DNA of 64,000 nucleotides from Zopfochytrium polystomum (GCA_025765615.1 JAIVFJ010000090.1:124001-188000), one strand, 5' to 3'; shown: positions 21,111-34,390, numbered from the stretch's first letter. Numbers and translations: made by a program. The notes: generated by a model from the sequence alone, not told the origin.

Positions 21111-22285
21111 TCACGACCACACCTTGTCCTCCTCGTCGGCCTCGACCTCGCCCTCGCCGGCGCCCGCGTCCACCAGCTCAGCGCGCAGCCACGAGACGGC
21201 CTCGTCGTCCACCCCGGCCGCGCGGCACCCGCCGCCGCCGGCGGCCTCGTCCACCGACGGCGGCGCGACTACCGCCTCGCCTGGTGACTCGATGCCCAGC
21301 AGGTCCTCGAGGTCGCGTGCGGCGCGTGCGAGCGCGACGCCCTCGGTGTCGTCGTTGCGGCGCGCAAAAACGGACAGCGGGCGCGGGGAGCGGGCGCGGA
21401 TGGCGGCGGCGCGGCGCAGGGCGAGCAGCGCCCAGGTGCGGCAGCGGCGGGCGGCGGCCGCGGCCGCAGCAGTATCGTCAGGCCGGTCCTTCGCAGCCAC
21501 GCCCCCCTCGCCCGCATGCGCCTCCGCGTCCTCCGCACCGGCAGCGCCGACGCGCTCCGCCGCGCGGGCCAGCGCGTCCGCAATCTCCATCCACGCCCTA
21601 TAATCGTTCGGCCTCGCCCCCAAATACTTCCTCCACAACCGCAACGCGCCACCGCAATCCCCCGCCCTCGCGCGCGCGTCCGCCGCCAGCGCCACAACCC
21701 CCGGCAGGTCCGGGCGGTCCGCGAGCGCGGCGTCCGCGTGTTCCCGCGCGTCGGCGAATTGGCCAAGGCGGAGGGCGCAGCGGGCGGCCGTTTCGTGTGC
21801 TTCGTGGGCGTGGATGCGGCGGTGTGGGCGGGCGGCGGCGATGAGGGCGAGGAAGGCGCGGCAGGCGTGGAGGGCGGCGGCGTAGTCGCGGCGGAGGTAG
21901 AGGTGGTCGATGAGGCTTTGGATGTCGTTGGGGCCGAGCTTGGTGGCGAAGAGGGCGGGGAGGGTCGCGAGGGCGGGCGTGTGCCACTGTGGTTCGGTTC
22001 ATTCATTCGGGACAAGTCAAGCCAGAAGGGCGATTATTCGTCGTCAGCGCATTTCATCGGTCACACGAATACGAAAGAACGGAACCATCGACCACGTGCC
22101 TCATCCTCGTTCGCCGACACGCGCAGCGGCGTGTAGTCGGCGGGGTCGATCATGAAATGGCGCTGGCGCGCGGGGGCCAGCTTGCCGGCGCCGTAGTCGC
22201 CGTCGTCGCTGCCGCTGCCATCGCTTGCGCCGCCATCCCCGTCCGCAGCGTCGTCGTCGTTGCGAAAGAGCCGCTCCATGTGCAA
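21111..22285 (-). CDS. TPR-like helical repeat protein (possibly C8orf76-like)
   Basis: Exon 1 (Met at 22285; second Met two codons on) is Asp/Gly-rich and ends PADYTPLRVSANEDE. Exon 2 encodes paired helices typical of TPRs: LGPNDIQSLIDHLYLRRDYA, AARCALRLGQFADAREHADA, ARAGDCGGALRLWRKYLGA and AWMEIADALARAAE. A long Ala-rich stretch follows and then a C-terminal ARDLEDLLGIES. The layout, with 'N.W..LA.A' and late 'R..L....R' helices, recalls animal C8orf76, but I hold that loosely. The single intron (21987-22099) begins GCACGT and ends CACAG, so it is a second GC-AG intron. The gene shares a 153-bp divergent promoter with the F-box gene. Confidence 0.65.
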
Positions 22286-22438
22286 TCGCGGTCGTGTCTG
22301 TCTGTCTGTCTGTCTCTGTCCCTCCCTCTATCTGTCCCGATTCGTTTCGGTTCTCTCTCGCTCTCTGTCTCTCTCTCTTTCACTCACTCTCTCTCACTCT
22401 CTCTCTCTGTCTCCCTCCCTTCTTTCTCATTTGTAATC
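22286..22438. promoter_or_regulatory. Short bidirectional promoter with TCTG/TCTC tract
   Basis: Only 153 bp separate the divergent TPR and F-box start codons. The plus strand is almost all pyrimidine, with TCTG units at 22297-22317 and TCTC units to 22410. Similar tracts precede several other plus-strand genes in the window. Confidence 0.6.
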
Positions 22439-23797
22439 ATGAATACAGCAGGGAAAATCCCGAAAGAAAACCTCTTTTTTCGGTCAGCCATGCTCGCGGA
22501 ACTGCCGTCGGAGCTTCTCTTGCGCATCTTCCACTACGCCGCACTCGCTGCCGAGGCCGACGAGGAGGCCGCCGCCGCCACCTCCACTGCCGCTGCCTCT
22601 GCCGCTGGCGGTGACGGTAGTGCGAGCAGGAACGGCAACAGCAGCAGCAGCAGCAGCAGCAGTAGCAACAGGGGGCCCCGCAACGCCGAGACCAACGATA
22701 CCGACGGCAGCAACAACAGCAACAACAATGGCGACCCGGAGGAGGACGACGACAACGATGACGACGACGACGACGCATACGCCAGTCTGTGGAGGCGGCG
22801 GTGGCAGGCGGAGCGGGCGAGGAGCAAGCAGGCGGGCGAATCAGCATCCGGCGGCGATGCTACGGCTGCGGCGGCGAAGCGGCGGTCGCTTGGCGCTGCG
22901 GCGGAGACGCTGGTGCAGCTGTCGCGGGTGTCGCGCAGCTTCTACGCGCTGTCGAGCGAGGATCGGCTGTGGCGCGCGCTCTGCCGGCGGCGGTGGCGCA
23001 ACAAGAAGCACACGGTGTTACGGCTGCACCCATTCGTCGACTACTCGCACCCGCCGGCGCTGCTCGCGGACATGTCGGTGAAGGAGCTCAAGTCGGTGCT
23101 CGTGGCGCGCCGTCGGGAGGATCTCATGAAGGGCGTCAGGGACAAGGCCGAGCTGCGCGCCGCCGTCGCCGAGAGCTTGCCGAAGCTGGCCGCGAAGCAG
23201 AAGGGGTGCGGGTTCGACAGGGGTGGGTGGGGCGGCAAGTGGAAGGCGAGCTACATGGTGGCGGAGCGCGATTCCAGGCGGTGCCGCCTGACAAAGGACG
23301 AGCTGTGCGCCATGGACTGGTGAGTGTCATGCGCCGCCCCTGGTCACCGGGAATGTTTGGCCCCCCGATGGAGGTTTTCGAGTTCTTATTTTTTTTCCAA
23401 CGCACTCGCTGAATCTCACACCTCGCCCAAAAGGGAACTGCACTTCAAGTACCACCAGTGGGGTCAGGACGGGGTGCCACACCGGCTGAAATTCGTGAGT
23501 TTTCCATCCGCTTCTTTCGATTATTCGTGCGTTCAATCCATCTTGAACTAGAACACTGAAAAAACACCCCGCCTTCCCACTCCCGCGATTCCCCTCGACC
23601 ACTAGAACCAAGATTGGACCTTGGACTCAGACATGACGCGGCGGATGAACTGGCGGTTCTACATGGACGACGTGCAGGTCGAGCAGTACCCGGCACTGTC
23701 CATCGCGCGGGACAAAGACTGGGGGTTCCGGCTGTCGAATGACATGGTGTACCAGCTCAGCGTGTGGGAGCGCCCCGACGAAAGCTTTGACGTGTGA
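22439..23797 (+). CDS. F-box protein with acidic linker
   Basis: F-box proteins supply substrate specificity to SCF ubiquitin ligases. Residues about 18-35 read MLAELPSELLLRIFHYAAL, a normal F-box start. The F-box is then interrupted by about 110 residues of Ala, Ser, Asn and Asp low complexity before it resumes as LVQLSRVSRSFYALSSEDRL and WRALCRRRW. A KELKSVLVARRREDLMKGV segment resembles a SAP-type helix pair. Exons 2 and 3 carry LHFKYHQWGQDGVPHRLKF and a C-terminal beta-rich part (MNWRFYMDDVQVEQYP, NDMVYQLSVW). Donors at 23322 and 23495 are GTGAGT, and phases agree. The split F-box is the odd feature. Confidence 0.75.
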
Positions 23798-24762
23798 ACC
23801 CTTTTTTTCTTGCCCATTCCGTACCTCGCCAGTGCTTATGTGGTCCCACATAAATCCATGCTCCTTTTTCTCTTTGTACGCTTACTCTGTCGTTGGAGAC
23901 TTTTTTTTTTTTTTTTTGGTAAGTGACGAGTTGGAAGCGGGAGAAAAGAGAAAAGAGAAACGAAAACTCATACTACTAGGGAATCAATGAATTGAGGCTG
24001 GGCTGCTCATCTCTTTTTTGTCCTACGGGGCCTCCCGTTTCCGCTATCCTGCCATCATCCATCCTCTCGTATCATCTCCCGTCCTGGCGTGTCCTGTTTG
24101 GTTTTCTTCCTTTTCATTCTCTTTTTTTTTGTGGTTGGTTTTGCTGTCTGTGTCTGTGGTTCAATTTTCAGTGCGAGTCTGTCTGTCTGCCGAACCGACC
24201 TTTCTCACTTCTCGTGACAAGTCGCGGGCACAACCAATCACAGCACCTCTGAGCGATCGGCCGCGAAACGAACGAACGCCCTCGCAGCCTCAAGGCAAGC
24301 AAGGCAGGCAAGGCAAGCCAGCGAGCGAGCGAGCCTGCAAGCCAAACCCACTGTTGCAACACCCCACGTATAACTACCTCGCCCCAGCCTTGGAGGCAAG
24401 TGGTGCCCTGGGCTGAGAGCGAAGGGAGAGAGAGAGAGAGAGAGAGTCCTGTGTTGCTTACGGTGCGAGCGAGGTGGTTGCGGGTACTCAACGCCGTTCT
24501 CGGCGCGTGCGAACAAGAACCCCACCCCGCACAGACAAGCGGTGCAGAACGAACGATTGCCTGCTACCCCCCAAAAACACCCATCTGTTTACCGCTTGCT
24601 CACAAACTCTTCGCTGACGGCCGACCCTTCCCTTCCCCCCCTTCACGCTCCGCTCCCTCCCTCCCTTTCTTGAATTTTCTGCCCACGATCCCACCACGGT
24701 ACAGACTCGGTCCTGTCGTTTGTCCACTCGCACTTTCTCTGGCCCCCCACTCCGTTCGCCGA
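23798..24762. promoter_or_regulatory. Intergenic region upstream of SRPK
   Basis: No gene is supported. There is a T17 run at about 23899-23916, TCTG units at 24177-24190, a run of AAGGCAAGC-like units at 24291-24325 and a GA tract at 24426-24446. The SRPK promoter presumably lies here. Confidence 0.45.
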
Positions 24763-27212
<2,450 letters not shown>

Positions 27213-27900
27213 AATACAAGTGTGATTCAGTCGGCCAGCTATCCACTTCCATCCACCCAATCTTGTTTGCTTTGATTCTTCCTCCCTTCATTTCTCACCA
27301 CAACCGATTCCCCTTCCCCTCATCTCCTGCGTGCGTCCAAATCGGCGCACCTGGAATTTGGCTTTGAACCTTTATTTTTTGTTGGTTCTTTTTTCTTCTT
27401 TTTGTTTTAGTTGGTGTTGGGACCCCTGTCCCCTTTTTTTTTCCTTCTTTTTATTGTTGCCCTTCTTGGTAAGGCGAGGGGGAAGGGGGAGTATCGTTCG
27501 CTTTCTGGTCTTCTCGATCTTCAGTTGATTTTGGTCTTTTTATCTTTTTATTTTTTTTTCTTTTCTTTTCTTGCCTGGCTTTGGCGGGGGTGGTGTTGTC
27601 GGAGATGGATGGGTTATGTGAATGGATATTCGGCCCATCTTCGAGGGGTGGGTCGATGCCAAGAGATGTAGCGGTGTGAAGAGATGGGCGGCGGAACCCG
27701 CGTCTCGCCGCCACTGAAAGCGAGGTTCTGATGCTCATTCGTTGTGCATCCGAACAGTCCACCGTGTTTTTGTGTGGGTGTGTGTGCGTGTGTGTGGCAC
27801 CACCAAAGTCTCGTGACCCTTTTTTCTGGAGAAACGGAACGAACGAACCCAGACTTGCTGAGTGAAATACTGCTCCACGATTAACGTTACTTGCAATCTG
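27213..27900. other. Intergenic, SRPK to Fox2
   Basis: T-rich 3' flank (27370-27590), then a GT-rich stretch at 27768-27798. Open frames here are short and without domains. The Fox2 promoter probably lies in the second half. Confidence 0.5.
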
Positions 27901-30674
27901 ATGCCGCCGTCAACCGCCTCTCCAACGGATCTTCTGCGCTTCGACGGCCAGGTCGTGGTCGTGACGGGCGCCGGGAACGGTGAGCGCGAAGGATGAGGGA
28001 TGAGTAAAGGGGGCGGAGAAAGAGCGTGCGGCTGTGCATGCGCGCGCATGGCTCTAACAGCCGGTCCCTCCGCCCAACCCCCATCGCATGCCTACCACCT
28101 CATCCACCCCGGTTCGCAATAAATGCACGCGGCCGCCTCAGGACTTGGCAGGGTAAAAAAAGTCGCTGCGTTGGGATCCTGATGCGTGCCTTTTTTTCCT
28201 CCATTTGTTGTTTCCTTTGGAAACTAACCGGTACACCCCCTTTTGGGCGACGGGGCAGGCGTACGCCCTCTTCTTTGGCTCGCGAGGTAAGGTGAGGGGG
28301 ACAAGAAGAAGAAGAAGAAGAAGGGAAAAAAGCAACTGACACTAACTCTCTCCCTCTTTGTTTTGGCCCCCCATAGGCGCGTCGGTCGTCGTGAACGATT
28401 TGGGCGGATCTCGGGCCGGCGGGGACGCGCCGTCGGCGGGAAGCCGCAGGGTAAACGGGGGTGATGTTTTGGAGCGAGCGGAGCAAGGGAGAAGAAGAAA
28501 CAGGCGCTAAACGGACAAAAAAAAAGGCCGCCGACGACGTTGTCAACGAGATCGTGGCGGCCGGCGGGACGGCCGTGGCCAATTACGACTCGGTCGAGGA
28601 CGGCGAGCGCATCGTCGAGACGGCCGTCAAGGCGTTTGGCACGGTCCACGTCGTGGTGAACAACGCCGGGTGAGTGCCAAAAAAAAATTCAGTCGGAGCA
28701 AACACCCCTCCGTTCTGACCGTCCGCCTCTTCTCCCCTCAGCATCCTTCGCGACAAGTCGTTTGCAAGGATGACGGACGACGACTGGGACCTGATCCATC
28801 GCGTGCACGTGCGCGGTTCGTACAAGGTGGCGAAGGCGGCGTGGAAGTTCATGGAGAGGCAGGGCTACGGAAGGTTAGACTTGAGGGTGCTCCGTGGGTG
28901 GCGCTGGAGGCGTTCGCTCACAGAACTTGTCGTTGTTTTGAATAACGGCAGGATCATCAATACGTCTTCGTCCGCCGGCATCTACGGAAACTTTGGGCAG
29001 GTGGCCTACTCGTCTGGTAAAACGGAGCAATGAAGGGGAGACGTTCTTTTCTCACAATTACACCTTTCTCCCCCCCGCACCATCGTTCCCCAGCCAAGCT
29101 CGCACTCCACGGTTTGACGCTCGCGCTCGCCCAACGCGGAGCGCCGCACAACATCCACACGAACGCAATCGCGCCCGTCGCGGCGTCGCGCATGACCGCG
29201 ACCGTCATGTCGGCGGCCGCGCTGGCGGCGCTCAAGCCCGAGTACGTGGTGCCGGTCGTCGGGTACCTCGCTCACGCGCGGTGCGCGGAGCAAGGCGGGC
29301 TGATTCGCGCGGGAGCCGGCGTCGTGGCAAAGGTGCGGCGCGAGCGGGCGAGAGGGTGCGTCGTGGTCGCCGCTGACGCGGCGGCGGATGGTGATGGGCC
29401 GGCGCCGGCGCCGGGCGCCGTGGCGCAGCGGGCGGCCGAGGTTGCCGGGTTTGCGCGCGGCGCGGACCACCCGACACGGTCGGCGCGAACCGAGGAGGAG
29501 TGGGAGCGGCTCGCTGGCGGCGGTGGCGGCCTAGGGGACGCGGTGCGAATGCAACCGCAGCCGCCGGTGCTGCGGTTTGACGGGAGAGTGGCTATCGTGA
29601 CCGGCGCCTGGGCCCCGGTGGGGAAGGCGTCCGCGCGCTTGTTTGTAAAGGTAAGGGGTTTTCGCGGGGAATCCCTTTTTTTTCTTTTTTTTTTTTCCTT
29701 TAAAAATCTTAAACATCGCGAACTGTGTGCAGCTCGGCGGCTCGGTGGTCATCAACGACCCCAGCGTCCCGGCCGGCGCGCTGGACCACCTCGTGTTGGG
29801 GCTCCGGGCGTCAGCGCCAGGGCGGCGGCGGTCGGCGGTGATCGCATCGCACGAGGACCCCGCGTCGGGGTCGGGCGCCGAGGCCCTTGTCGAGACGGCG
29901 CTCGCCGAGTTTGGACGGCTCGACGTCGTCGTGCTTGCAGCGGCGGCGGAGGCGCCGCCTGCTGCGGACGGCGACGACGCCTCAGCGTGGGACTCGACGT
30001 ACGCGCGGCAGCTGCGATCGTCGTACAAGGTTGCCAAGGCAGCGTGGACGCACCTGGGCGACAAGGGCGGCGGAGCAGCTTCTTCGGGGGAAGGAAGCAA
30101 CGCGGCGACGCTGGCGCGGGCGCCGCGGATTGTTGCTGTCGCGTCCGCCGCCGGGCTGTACGGGCCAGTCAGCGGCGGCGACGGGGGCGACGCGGAGCTC
30201 GCGCACGCGGCGGCGGCGGCCGGGACGTACTCGCTTGCGGCGTCACTGGCGATCGAAGGGAAGAAGAGCGGGATCATGGTCAACGCTGTGGCGGTGCACA
30301 CGCGGCCGGGCGTGGGCGGCGGCGAGCGCGACATGGCGGGCGCGGCGGCGGCGGTGGGGTACTTTTCGCACGCGGCGTGCGGCGGCGAGACGGGCGGGCT
30401 GTACGAGGCGGCGGGCGGGTGGGTGGGCAAGGTGCGGTGGCAGCGGAGCGGCGGGGTCGCGTTCCCGGTTGGCGCCAACGGCGAGCTGCGGGTTGAGGAG
30501 GTCGCGGCGCGGTGGGGCGAGGCGGTGAGTTTCGACGACGGGCGCGCCGTGTACTTTGCGACGATGGCCGAGTCGGGCGCGGCGCTGCGCGCCAACGTGG
30601 AGGGCGCCGGAGCGGGCGCGGTTGCGGGTGCGAGTGCGAGTAGCAACCGCAAGCGAGACGGGGCTAAGCTGTGA
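27901..30674 (+). CDS. FOX2: Fox2-like peroxisomal enzyme: two SDR domains, no hydratase
   Basis: Fungal Fox2 is a peroxisomal beta-oxidation enzyme with two SDR (3-hydroxyacyl-CoA dehydrogenase) domains and a C-terminal hydratase. SDR 1 reads [29 protein letters not shown] across three exons (the middle one is an 11-nt micro-exon at 28142-28152), then [46 protein letters not shown] with catalytic Ser, Tyr and Lys, and [15 protein letters not shown] 2 starts [20 protein letters not shown]. Where YSAAK is expected it has Ala/His residues ([10 protein letters not shown]), so its Tyr-Lys pair is gone. Translation ends GAKL at 30674. AKL is a plausible PTS1, and no hydratase domain follows. The stop comes just after an Ala/Gly-rich tail. 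The next gene also has a PTS1-like end. Confidence 0.85.
28142..28152 (+). other. 11-nt micro-exon in the Fox2-like gene
   Basis: Flanked by CTCAG and GTAAAA, the 11 bases GACTTGGCAGG supply the missing GLGR of the conserved NAD-binding motif and join the exons before and after in phase. Without them the motif G-x-G-LGR-AYAL is broken. Confidence 0.8.
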
Positions 30675-31020
30675 GAGAGGGGTGGTGAGGTTCTCTGTCC
30701 GAAGAGTGGGTGCCACCCGATGTTAATTGGTGCTTCGTTGTCCGTGATCCGTTAGCTGTCCGTGACTCTCCCTCTTATCTGTCTGTCTGTCTGTCTGCCT
30801 CTGTCGGCCTACCTGTCTGTCTGAAGATCTTCAATTTGGCGGCAAAACCGCAAGAATCCGCCGGTGTCGCGTGATTGTGTGCTTTTTACCCGAAGCATAT
30901 CCCTTCCTCGCTTTTTCCCGCCCCTCTCCGGAGTCTCCCCACAACTACTGCTTCCCTCCCTCCTTGCCCTCCTTGCCCTGCCACTTGACGACAAGCTTGC
31001 TACCAACGGCGGGGCACAAG
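30675..31020. promoter_or_regulatory. Upstream region with TCTG repeats
   Basis: This is the gap between the Fox2-like stop and the hydrolase start. TCTG/CTGT units run from 30778 to 30825, about 200 bp before the ATG, followed by C/T-rich sequence. The open frame extends upstream to 30871, so the true start could be earlier. Confidence 0.5.
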
Positions 31021-32286
31021 ATGAGCAACAGCACCAGCACCAGCAGCAGCAGTGGGACCCGTCTGAACAAGACCTCGACGCTCCTGCCCGTCGCCGGCGG
31101 TGGCGACAGCGGTGACCCCGACGCCACCATTGCGATCGCAACCTACACCGTAGCAGCTCATCAGCAAAGCCATCAGCAGCATCGGCGGCGGCGGCGACCC
31201 CTCGTGATCCTGTTCGCGCACGCCAACGGGCTCTGCAAGGAAGTCTGGGAGCCCGTCATCGCGCGGCTGCTGCCCTCGCTCGCAGACCGCTTCGCCCCGA
31301 TCGAGGCGCACGCCTGGGACAACTTCTTCTCGGGCGACAGCGCCGCCCACAACCTTGCCGCCTTCGGCCTCCTCAACACCCCCACACCATCCTCCTCCTC
31401 GGCGGCCGCCGCCGTCGTTGACTGGGACGTGCTAGCGCGCCACGCCGCCGCCGTCGCGCGGTGGGCGCGCGAGCGCCAGCCGCCCGGCGCGGCCGTGCTC
31501 GGAGTCGGCCACTCGATCGGCGGGTACTCGCTCATCCGCAGCGTGCAGCTCGCCGCCCAGACGTCCCCCGTCGTCGACGCGCTAGCGCTTCTCGAGCCCG
31601 TCGTGACGATCCCGTCGCCGCCGACGGCCGCGCGGGCCGCTTTCGAGAGCGGGCTGGTGACCGCGGCGGAGTCGCGGCGCGGCGCGTTCGCGTCGCGGGC
31701 GGAGGCGGCCGCGGCGTACCGCGGTAAGGCGTTTTTCGCGTCGTGGACGCCCGAGGCGTTCGACTTGTACATCGCGCACGGGTTCGGCGACGACGTCGAC
31801 TCGGGTGGCGAGCCCCGTGGCGGGGTGATGCTCAAGTGCGCGCCGGCGAGCGAGGCGGCGGGGTTCCGCGGCGCGCGCACGATGCGGGCGTACGTGCCGC
31901 TGGACGCGGTGCGGTGCCGCGTGCAGCTGATCGCGGGCGGGCGGTCTGTGATGACGCTGAGCCGGTACGGCCCGCGGCGGCTGCTGCGCGAGGAGGTGAT
32001 GGTCGAGCGGATGCCGAATGCGCGGTTCAAGCTGCTGCCGGACGTGACGCACATGATGATTGCCGACGACCCCGACCTCATTGGTGAGTGAGTGGGCGAG
32101 AGAGCGAGAGGGTGTGTGTGTGTGTAAGATGAGAGCGACAGCGAGGTGAGGGCGACGCTGTTAACGCGCGCGCACGCACACATACACGCACACACATGCA
32201 CGCATACTCCAGCCCGAGAACTCGTCGAGTCGACAGAGTGGCTTCTGCCGGAACAGCCCTCGGACGCACCGACGAGCAAGATTTGA
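31021..32286 (+). CDS. Lpx1/AKT2-like alpha/beta hydrolase, peroxisomal type
   Basis: This is an alpha/beta-hydrolase fold enzyme. After a Ser/Thr-rich leader it has VILFAHANGLCKEVWEPVIA, the 'HANG' oxyanion-turn motif of the fungal peroxisomal hydrolases related to Lpx1 and AKT2. The nucleophile elbow is GVGHSIGGYS (GHSIGG). The catalytic His is probably in LLPDVTHMMIADD. The intron starts at GTGAGTGAG after 32083, and the last exon reads ARELVESTEWLLPEQ and ends TSKI at 32286. C-terminal SKI is a PTS1 variant, so import into peroxisomes is likely. I chose Met 31021 as start because the upstream frame (from 30871) is not protein-like. It lies directly downstream of the Fox2-like gene on the same strand. 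Confidence 0.75.
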
Positions 32287-32860
32287 AAAATGGACAAAAC
32301 CGGCGGCTGTGGATCTCACGGGGTTGTCGTTTTTGCTGGGTGTTGGTTAAACGCTTCCCTTCAACTTGCTCTTATTTCAACCTGTCGAAATCTTTTTGTT
32401 CTTTGTATGGTGGCCTCTTTGGGGCTCATGGCTGCCTTCATCTTCGTGCACGAAATATTACTTGTTGTCATGCTCCCTCAGAACCTTTAAAGTTTCCCCA
32501 CTCTCCCCGTGGGCCCTTCGTTGGTGGTTCTCCACAAGCCTTTATTTGGAATACTCCAGGTTGGGTTTCGAATAGGAGGAAATTGAAAAAGAGTTAAGCA
32601 GCGAGGGGAGCCAGCAAACCTCCTACGTCACTCACAGGGTATCCACTTCATGAGGCCAGTGGCGCAGTGAATGTGCGAGAGACAGGTGCTCCGCTCTGGG
32701 CCCCTTCATAGGACCACCCTGGTGGCAGCTCTATCCACAGCCAAGTCGACGAAGTTGCCATTCACTGCGACATAACAGACAAATCCGAGCTGGGCACCAC
32801 TTAATAGCTTCGCACTACACAACAATGCTACGATCCCGCACAAAAAGACCCCGTCATTCG
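32287..32860. other. Intergenic, no gene seen
   Basis: Codon use and base composition drop toward AT here compared with the gene before it. Short open frames only. It leads into the kinase relic. Confidence 0.45.
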
Positions 32861-33580
32861 TCACACAAAGGAAATCCAGGCCTGACACACCGTCTCGGAC
32901 CATCCAAGCATCCTGACGCTGTTTGGCATCTCCACCAAAATCAAGTATTTTCTTGTTTCCGAACTGTGCGAAAGTTGGTGATTTTGGTTTTCACTTCCGC
33001 GAGAAACTGCGTGCTAACGAGAAAAATCCCCCATTCAACCAACAGGTACGGCTCGAAAACACCTCAGCGTCGTTCACAGGAGTAAAAACCCGGCCGAAGG
33101 GAGCAATACTGTCTCGTCTGTTCTCGCCGACACCGCCGACGCACTCCGGTTCATCCATCAGCAGAACATTGTCCACCGCGACGTCAAAGGCAACAATATT
33201 TTCATCCGCAGTGACGGTTCCGCAGTGCTCAGCGACTTTGGCCTAGCCCGCGCCATCAGCAGCCTGTCATCCACCTCCACGACGCAAAGCAAGGGAACCC
33301 TCGACTGGTGCTCACCGGAGCAGCCTTCAGGTCCTCGGAGTCAGCTCACCGCCAAGACAGACACGTGGAGCTTCTACACCGAAGCTCTTGCAAAGTTCTT
33401 CATTGTTGCAGACCGTCCGACCATCCCGACTGCGGCAGACATTCCCACTGTAACTGTCATTCCTCGTGGAGTTGGCCATGAGCTGCTGCAAGAAGCGTCC
33501 TGCTGACCGAATTTCGGACGACGAGATCCTCGCATGGATTTCGGCCCGTGTGGAGCAGACTTTTGTTCGATGAGAGCAGG
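32861..33580 (+). pseudogene. Protein-kinase relic of the kinase/Sel1 family
   Basis: Fragments of one kinase can be read in order: HPSILTLFGISTK...YFLVSELCE (helix C to beta-5), a broken stretch, then SVLADTADALRFIHQQNIVH with RDVKGNNIFI, LSDFGLARAISSLS, GTLDWCSPEQ and TDTWSF. After that about 25 residues present in the kinase at 10291-11889 are missing, and the sequence resumes, frameshifted, as LVELAMSCCKKRPADRISDD. The glycine loop and catalytic Lys are absent, and no Sel1 repeats follow. Lesions and truncation at both ends make it a pseudogene. Confidence 0.75.
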
Positions 33581-34040
33581 CTCTTGTCTGTTGGCCTCTG
33601 CGCTTCCTCTTTTTGCTCTCTCCTTTGCTCTCTATTTTTGCTTTAGGCGCGCTCTTGGAAGGAGCACGGGTTCGCTGGGCCTCTAGGTTAGGAGGCTGCC
33701 AAGTGAAGGGTGTACAGGATGGATGCTACTTCGGTTACCTCTCTTTCAGGGAACTACTAATCATTGAGGGCCACACTATAATAGTGTGGACGAAGTCACG
33801 GAAGAGGAAAGAAGGAAGAGAGTATTAGGGTAACGGAAGAGAAATAATTGCAAGGAAGGGAGAGAGATGGTACTGGGTGACTGACAATTGAACAAAAAGA
33901 CCAAAAATATCTCGGAAACCAGCCATGTGACACTTCAATACTAACATCTCCTTCGTAAAGCAGAGGATTTGCCGTAGCCAAACCAACTTTTCATCTGTCG
34001 TTTGGCCTTGCGCTCGTTTTGCGTGGGATGATTTTTTGAA
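33581..34040. other. Intergenic, includes a 19-bp palindrome
   Basis: No gene is seen. At 33771-33789 CCACACTAT-A-ATAGTGTGG forms a perfect inverted repeat with an AT-rich centre. The neighbourhood is AT-rich compared with the window. Confidence 0.5.
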
Positions 34041-34390
34041 GGTTTCGCCAATTTTTCGTGTGCGGGGGGCAATACTCTCTTCCTGCCACCCTGCCGCTCG
34101 CTTCGGGCTCAGTGGTTTTCCAAGCTCGAGGCGCATTTCGACAAGGCCGGCACTCGAACGCACAATTTCCAATTCTCCGACTCAAGGAAGACATGGGATG
34201 CGGCTGGTGCCCCAAGATGGCGCAGGTTCAACCGGCTGTGCAATCGGCGAGTGACTCGACACAGAGAGATATTGTTATTGCATTTGCGTGGACGGATGTT
34301 GAGCAGTATCTTCGCGCAAGAGGCTTCGAGGAGCCAGGAACAGTTTGATGTCTGGAGAGCGTGCAATAGAAGTTTCGTCACTGCTTGCAG
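34041..34390 (+). pseudogene. F-box-family C-terminal fragment
   Basis: It matches 15560-15780 and 9985-10200. Readable pieces are a KLEAHFDKAG-like segment, LKEDMGCGWCPKMAQVQ and DIVIAFAWTDVEQYLRARGF. The first and second pieces are in different frames. It is adjacent to the kinase relic, as at 9985-11889, which suggests one old duplicated block. Confidence 0.6.

Noticed and set aside
29531..30652. 373-codon minus-strand frame opposite the Fox2 gene
   Set aside because: It is a GC-bias shadow. The plus strand holds the conserved SDR motifs.
31173..32297. 374-codon minus-strand frame opposite the hydrolase
   Set aside because: It is a shadow of GC-rich coding sequence with no domain.
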